Shown here in pieces: positions 58,270 through 64,000 of a stretch of DNA of 64,000 nucleotides (the stretch's first letter is position 1; every line of letters starts with the position of its first letter). The notes under the pieces are model-generated. The model worked only from the letters and a program-made list of their open reading frames with translations, made no database searches and had not been told where the DNA came from. The position numbers and the translations under genes were made by a program. Source of the DNA: Isoetes taiwanensis. Its lineage: Eukaryota; Streptophyta; Lycopodiopsida; Isoetales; Isoetaceae. The DNA is taken from positions 1,977,614-2,041,613 of the forward strand of contig JAJEKV010000031.1 in NCBI GenBank assembly GCA_021234155.1, written 5' to 3'.

Positions 58270-61200
58270 TCACCTTTCACTGAAGATGGCATTTGGTGTA
58301 AACTGTTTATATTGCCTTTCCTTCGAGAAAAAGCTAGCTAGTGGAGCATCTTCATCACTGACATCAACCTCCCTCTCTAGGGGTTCCAATTTGCCCTCGT
58401 CTTGCACAGGCAACAGATCCTTCTCCACTGAATCACCTTTCACTTTCGATGTGTCTTCGTCTTTGACAGCTACCAGATCCTTCTTTGAATCTGTTATTTC
58501 TTTCCTCGGGGAGGGAGCTACAGTTGTACACAAAGAAGCCTTGATGTCAATACAGGTTAACTTTACGGGAAAAGTCTTTCTCTGTTAAAAGTGAAACAGG
58601 ACATAGCACCTAGAAACATGTCTATCTCTTTTCCCTATTATCTCACCAGAACAATGAACCTCGTGACATAGGACGACAAATTTTAATTTAAAGAAAAAAC
58701 CCCGGGTGCAAAGTTGGTGCTAACCTATCCTGCCCTTCCACTTCACAGTCAATAAAGGTTTCTTCGGTAAGGGTTTGTGCAGCAACGCAGCTCCTGGGAA
58801 GAACATGACATTTTGATCCACAAGTTGGTGGTGAAGCAAATGAGGAATTGAACGGAAACCAAAGGAATGCTTCCAGGTTTCTTCAAGTTCAGGCACTGCA
58901 GGTAATATCAATCTCTGGACTTCCAATTTTGCTAAAAACTGCAGCATAGGTAACAAATGTCATGTAACTCAGCAAACAAATTGTTTCACTGTTCTTCCAA
59001 AATCAAAATTCTTTGCTTGCGTCTTCATTTGGAAATTTTTACTTCAAGCTCTCAGTATAAAGTTAATCATAACACCTTACCTTCTCAACTGCAAGGACTA
59101 GACGTCGGCACATTCCACGACGACGATACTGAAATCTGGTACCTATAAAAGGCATCTCCGCCACATGGGAACCATGAACTCTAGAGTAAACAAACATATC
59201 CAATCAGAATCCCGTCTGTTATTGAATACATGGTGCAGTCTGGATTAAGAGAATGTTACAGAGCTTGCTACATTGACTTATCCATAGTTACCTAATGGTC
59301 GCTACAGAAATAATCTCATCTCCCTCCTCCAATATTACACAATAAAATCCACGAAAATTTAACCGATTCAGTGTAGACCTAAAAGTTGGAAAGATCAAAT
59401 AATTAGTCATCAGAATGAGAGAATAAGACAAATATAGACCTGCATGTTTTAATACTTACTGACGGTTGTAGACAACATGAGAAATCACTTCAATGTCTGT
59501 AGCTGGATCTACCATTGGACAGAAACATTCTTGCATAACATCTAATGCAATGGCTAATTTGCTGCCATCATCATTTAGGTAATCATACTTGGCTTCTTTG
59601 TCTTGCTCTGTTGATCTCAACAATGTCCAGGTCAATCCATCATCAAGATAATTTACCCTACCCACAGCTGCACGAAGACCTGCATATAACTGGAAATACG
59701 ATGAAAGAATTAACATGGGAACCTCAAAAGGTTGAGCGTTTTTGCTTTAAATTGCAGATGAGAAGTAATTGGACACTCAGACCACTTACCTTCTGACAAA
59801 GCTTCCCACAGAACCATTTCGAACTTCCAACTTTAATGCCTTTGGGTGTTAAACACGATACATGATCTGCAACAGAAAAAAGGAGATTAGCATGTTTGCT
59901 TGACATTAGAAAAGGCATATTCAACGAACTGTCACTCACAGTTCCGTTCACATTGACTGCAACAGTGCCGTTCACTACCATCAACATCCTTCAGACCACA
60001 AATGGCACAGGAACATGTTGGGCAGAACCATGCACCATCAGGAACAACCTGGGAAAAAACCGTCTTCAGTAATACCTCAAAAGCAGAATATTCTGTTTAC
60101 ACAATATAAACGAAGTTGAAACAGGCAAAGCTTCCTAAAAGAACAAAGCAGTAAAAATGTATACCCAAATCAACTAAGCAATTAAGTGTGTTTACCTCAA
60201 GATCGAGACATTTTTGGTGATATGTTGATGGGCAGTTCTCACAGCAAAGCAGCTCGCCTCCATCACCGCAAACAGCACAATTATCGTCATTACCATCGAC
60301 CATTTTTCTGGGTTTTGATTTCCTGGGAACGGGAACAGTTCCAAACGCTACACGTTGACACTCTGAAAGAGACCGATTATCCTTTAGGAACATATTTGCT
60401 GCAGGTCTGTGAAGTTTGCTTCCGGCATGGGCTTCAAAATGCGACAAGCCATAAATCTGCTTACAGCATTTACACAAAACTCCATCTCTCGTTATTTTTC
60501 CTTCCTTCAACACACTTCCATCCTTTGGCCTCAAGTAAAAAACCTTCTCCTTATCTTGAATTGTGCCATTATCAATAAGGGCAGCAAGAAAATTACCCCT
60601 GCGACCAGACCCGGGAACTGAATCCACCCTTTTTATAGGTTCATTCAACAGAACCCTCAGACGACGGCCATCAGGAGGTGGAGTTTTGGGCGATTCTTCT
60701 TTTAATTCCTGGTTCTTCACTGGTGTACTGCTTCTCAAAAGACGGGGGCCATTTTTTACTGGAGTACTCATATAGCATTCACCCTTTACTGGAGAGTTGC
60801 TCTTCTCATTTACATCACGCAGTTTCATATAGTCCCCAATCCGTTTCTGTTGCCCAATTAATTTCGTAGATTTTCTTTCTTGGTGGACTGAATCATCCAC
60901 TACTAATGACCTTTTTTTCATCAATAGTTTCTGGGTTTTATCCTTGATGTCAGCTGGCGAAGGTCTTTCAATTATCTTCCCTGGATGGACAAAGCTGAGG
61001 CGCTCTATTTTATCCTTGATATCAGCTGACGAAGGTCTTTCAATTATCTTTCCTGGATGGACAAAAGTGGTGCGTTCTAATTTCCTTTTTATTTTCAACC
61101 CCATAGTTTTGCTCCCCTCTATACTGTTACTACTTGCCCTTGTCTTTCTAAGCTCAAAACTGCCCTGTGACAATGCCTCTGATAGCGGGCAATTTAGCAG

Positions 61201-62226
61201 CTTCCTTCTAGAATTGCCATCCTCTGTTTCTGATTCCATAATAATTTTACTTGCTCGAAGAACGGCTTCCCCGAAAACAGGCCGTTCTCTCCTCCCTGTC
61301 TCTAAATTTTTACTCGTTGTAGAGGTTGATCCATCTATCAAAGAGCTCTCGGGCGAAGATTCCCCCAAATTTTGCACTAGTGGCCGTACAGGGGAAGGAC
61401 TATTGCCATCATTTGCAGTTAATTGCAACGACTGGACACAAGTTAGGGAGCATTCATCAACAAGCTTTCTTGTATTTCCTATTTCAGAGCCTCGAGTTTC
61501 CATATCGAGATTAACTATCTCAGATTCTATAGCAGATTCCACAGCATTCACGTTTTCGACTTCTAGACCTCTCAAATTTTCTGTTGCGCTATTTAATTCA
61601 TTATTCTGAACAGAATTAGGAGGAGTTACCTGCTTTAATTCGACACTGGTAAATTCCACATGAACAAGGTCAGGATCATTGTTCATAGACTGAACCCTAT
61701 CCTCCGAATTTGCCATAGCTTTCGCCTTTGTATGTGCCTCTGGAACAGAGGAGTCATCCTCGGAATCGCTCATATCAAGAATCACCCTTGGCCGATGCAT
61801 TTTGGGCTTCTTTTTTTTTCTACGGAGCTCAAAAGGGCGAACCTGCTTGCGATTTTCCTGAAGAACTTTATCTGAAATCTTATCCCTACGAGGAAAGAAT
61901 CGCCGCACATCTCCATTCCCGCTTGTTGCCCTCTTTAGAATCGAACCCTTGCCCTCATTTCGATCCCCTGTTGCCTGTACGTTTTCCTTGGACCTCTTCG
62001 CCTTCTTAACAGCAATTACGCTCTTATATTCGACTCCATCTGGGGAAATATAAACGGCCTTACCACAGGGTTTCAACTTCTGCCTGGTGATGATTTTCAA
62101 TCCGGCAGCCGCGTCTGCTAACTTCTGCCTTGTGACGATACCGGATTTACCATCTGGGACAAAAACTGGCTTCTTTTTAAAGCCAGGACTGGCAGAAACG
62201 CCTCCTGGGAATGATTTCTTCACCAT
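58270..62226 (-). CDS. PHD-finger / GNAT acetyltransferase-like protein (IDM1 family)
   Basis: Eight exons join in frame: 62226-60196, 60048-59940, 59866-59790, 59689-59460, 59378-59292, 59180-59081, 58938-58725 and 58517-58270, about 1031 residues. The first 560 residues are basic and low-complexity with a duplicated block. Residues about 568-620 form a TPL-binding/Jas-like domain ([20 protein letters not shown]). Residues about 650-690 are a PHD finger ([20 protein letters not shown]). A second zinc cluster ([35 protein letters not shown]) follows. The GNAT-like part has [40 protein letters not shown] and SFGFRSI. IDM1/ROS4 in Arabidopsis acetylates histone H3 to counter DNA methylation. 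The acidic C-terminus ([14 protein letters not shown]) is extra. The last acceptor is the least certain junction. Confidence 0.88.
60937..61080 (-). repeat. In-frame tandem duplication of 72 bp within the PHD gene
   Basis: On the - strand the peptide blocks around [19 protein letters not shown] and [19 protein letters not shown] are adjacent, encoded by two similar 72-bp units at about 61009-61080 and 60937-61008. The frame is kept. Confidence 0.88.
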
Positions 62227-62480
62227 ACCTAAATCTATGTTTTAAATGATCAATGGATCAAGAACTTTTTGCCTGGGGCAGAGATTTTCCAGGAAAAAAT
62301 GAAGTCTGGCGCCAGATCTGGACCAAATGGCTAAAATCAAGCATAAATCGGAAGAACAGAAGCCGTCTATGCCGCAGATTTCCGCGTCTTTGCTTCCGGA
62401 GGAATGCAAGTATGACCCAATTTTGAGAGCCGCCGCGGCGGCGCCACCGGTCATGGCGGCGCATACTGGCGGCGCCGCGT
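62227..62480 (-). promoter_or_regulatory. 5' leader / promoter-proximal region of the PHD gene
   Basis: A locally GC-rich block with GCCGCGGCGGCGCC at about 62430-62445 lies upstream of the start codon. No clear TATA box is visible. Confidence 0.4.
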
Positions 62481-64000
62481 ACTTTATTTTAATTTAAAAT
62501 AATTAGTTAGATGTAATCATAATTAGCAGCCCATCAGACGGCCGTCTTAGACTGTCGTGACGGGCGTGAGGGGCAGCGGGCTGGGCGTCATATGATTTTG
62601 GAGTTAAGCGCAGCCGTCAGATACACGTGCGTAAATATAAGCCTTTGGTTGTGCGTGTGGTCGGGTTTTGCGTTTGAAAAATATTATTTTGCCATGTTCC
62701 CTAAGGTTTCAAGCGTATATTTGGCGCCCATTTTTAAATTTTGAAATTTAAATTTGCTAAGAGGGATCCCCATTCTTCTCTCTCTCTTCCTCGTTTAGAG
62801 CTACAACTCCTTGCATCATATTTACTTGTCAACATCAATAATCTCGCTCTCTATTTTTCTCCTTCAATGTTGAGCGCTAACCCAACATGTAGTCGGGAAT
62901 GGCATAATACTAAGGGTGCTTTCCCATGGACGGCCGGACCTGGATGAGGTCAGGCCCAGGTCCAAAAGTATTCGTCGGGATTATTTTCTAAATGAGGTTC
63001 TTAACCTCAGCCACTCCGGTTCTCAGCTCATGGGAACATCGGAAAAGCAGACCAGACCTTCAGGAAACCTGGAGGTTTCCTAACATAACCTGTTGAAATA
63101 CAAAAACTTTCGCCATGGTGGTGTCTCGTAGATCTACAAGTTTGCCCACCAGTAATGCTCTTACTTAGTAAACGTTAAAACTGCTCTTCCTCTTCCCTAT
63201 CTCAGCCACTCAAATCTTCTTTCTAACATGACTACACTGTTATGCACGTTTCTTCACAAATGAATACATATCCATTCATCCTATGCCTAAAACTCACCTT
63301 CTTAAATTCCATCTTGCTCAATAAATCCTGTAAGGTCATCTTCATTATGTTTGAGGATTGTTGATAGCAAAGCATGAGAGTTTTAGTTTCTCATTGATGT
63401 TGCCCAAGATGTTGTGGATCTATTAATTTATTGCCCCTTCCATTTCATCATTTAAACACATTGCTTACGAATGTTCTTGGGGAGTTGGATAAGGGAGCGA
63501 CTTGGTGATTTTGGTGATCCAACTATGACATTTAGAACATTGTTAATATTGGGTGATTTGTCTCGCTATCATGTTCATATTATCCACCAGAACCCTTATA
63601 CTGGCCACCAAAGATAGTCCATGTTACCAAGCAAAGATCGCATTTGCATGCTACAATGCCCTCTTAGACAAAAACCTTCATTACAATAAAAAGCTTTAAG
63701 AGCATGGACGATATTTGAGTGAGGTAAGCCTCACACAAATGGTATTGCTCAATCCAAGGATTGAAAGTAAAATTGGTTAAGATTGATATATGATAAAAAC
63801 GTCTATATTGTCTCACTAAATTGGAGTGTTTGTCATGAAATAATATGGAAGAACCTAGAGCAAGGCAGAGGGGAATTTACCTATTAAACTTTTTAGAAAT
63901 ACATTTCATTTTCATATACAATCCCATGGAAAATAAAATAAGTTTCTTGTCTCCTTCGATAGTTTGGTACTATACGGACGTTATTAGTTAAGCACAACTA
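62481..64000. other. Intergenic stretch, no gene seen
   Basis: The ORFs are short and unrecognisable. 62920-63100 contains GGCCGGACCTGG and CAGGCCCAGGTCC words that might be part of a repeat. Confidence 0.5.

Noticed and set aside
1-64000. CRISPR arrays, bacterial operons, prophage
   Set aside because: Spliced genes and plant retroelements show a eukaryotic nuclear genome; no regularly spaced repeats with unique spacers were seen.

Overview
This is a nuclear genome window from a land plant. The evidence is spliced genes with GT-AG introns, a chloroplast- or mitochondrion-targeted bS16 and ISCA2, a plant-type PHD/acetyltransferase gene, relics of PPR, SKU5-like, TIP1-like and ATX-like genes, and Ty1/copia and LINE elements. 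Low gene density, long AT-rich cryptically repetitive spacers, and DDE-type transposase relics (one around a W-S-D-G-C-S-S-Q-F-K motif, one with an HTH-Psq domain) make a seed-free plant such as a fern my best guess. That placement is inference from memory of such genomes, not something the sequence proves.

Layout. 1-10 kb is accessory sequence: a frameshifted transposase-like relic (2241-3863, +), a small intact 89-codon gene with a TATA box (4657-4926, -), a decayed zinc-finger/coiled-coil gene (about 6290-7951, -) and the last two exons of an acidic protein (8860-9255, +). 10.5-14.4 kb holds a strong foldback hairpin and two intact organellar housekeeping genes on the + strand: ribosomal protein bS16 (11249-11926) and the Fe-S assembly protein ISCA2 (12722-14386). 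14.9-19 kb holds relics, including an SKU5-similar fragment and a PPR fragment. 21.3-29 kb is a nested retrotransposon: a 5.6-kb Ty1/copia element (23128-28738, -) with two LTRs, PBS, PPT and a perfect 5-bp target duplication (GCAAC) sits inside the reverse transcriptase of an older copia copy. 30-39 kb holds a pogo/jerky-like transposase relic, a broken TIP1-type S-acyltransferase gene on the - strand, one ankyrin exon of which is flipped between inverted LTRs, and a second copia relic.

40-45 kb is a second intact block on the + strand: a single-exon 385-residue acidic protein with two MIM-like motifs (40056-41213) and a seven-exon plastid PotD-like solute-binding protein gene (42312-45115) in which two introns appear to start with GC. 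46.2-51 kb is repeat-rich: a 5'-truncated LINE with a (TTCTA)n tail, a foldback element, a tRNA-derived SINE candidate and a directly repeated segment. 52.4-53.9 kb holds relics of an ATX-type SET domain and a mitochondrial carrier. 58.3-62.2 kb (-) is an eight-exon, about 1031-residue PHD-finger/GNAT protein of the IDM1 family. The remainder is intergenic.

The intact genes act in separate processes (organelle translation, Fe-S cluster assembly, a plastid binding protein, chromatin). I see no operon-like or clustered pathway. The window's main interest lies in its mobile elements and the rearrangements they appear to have caused.
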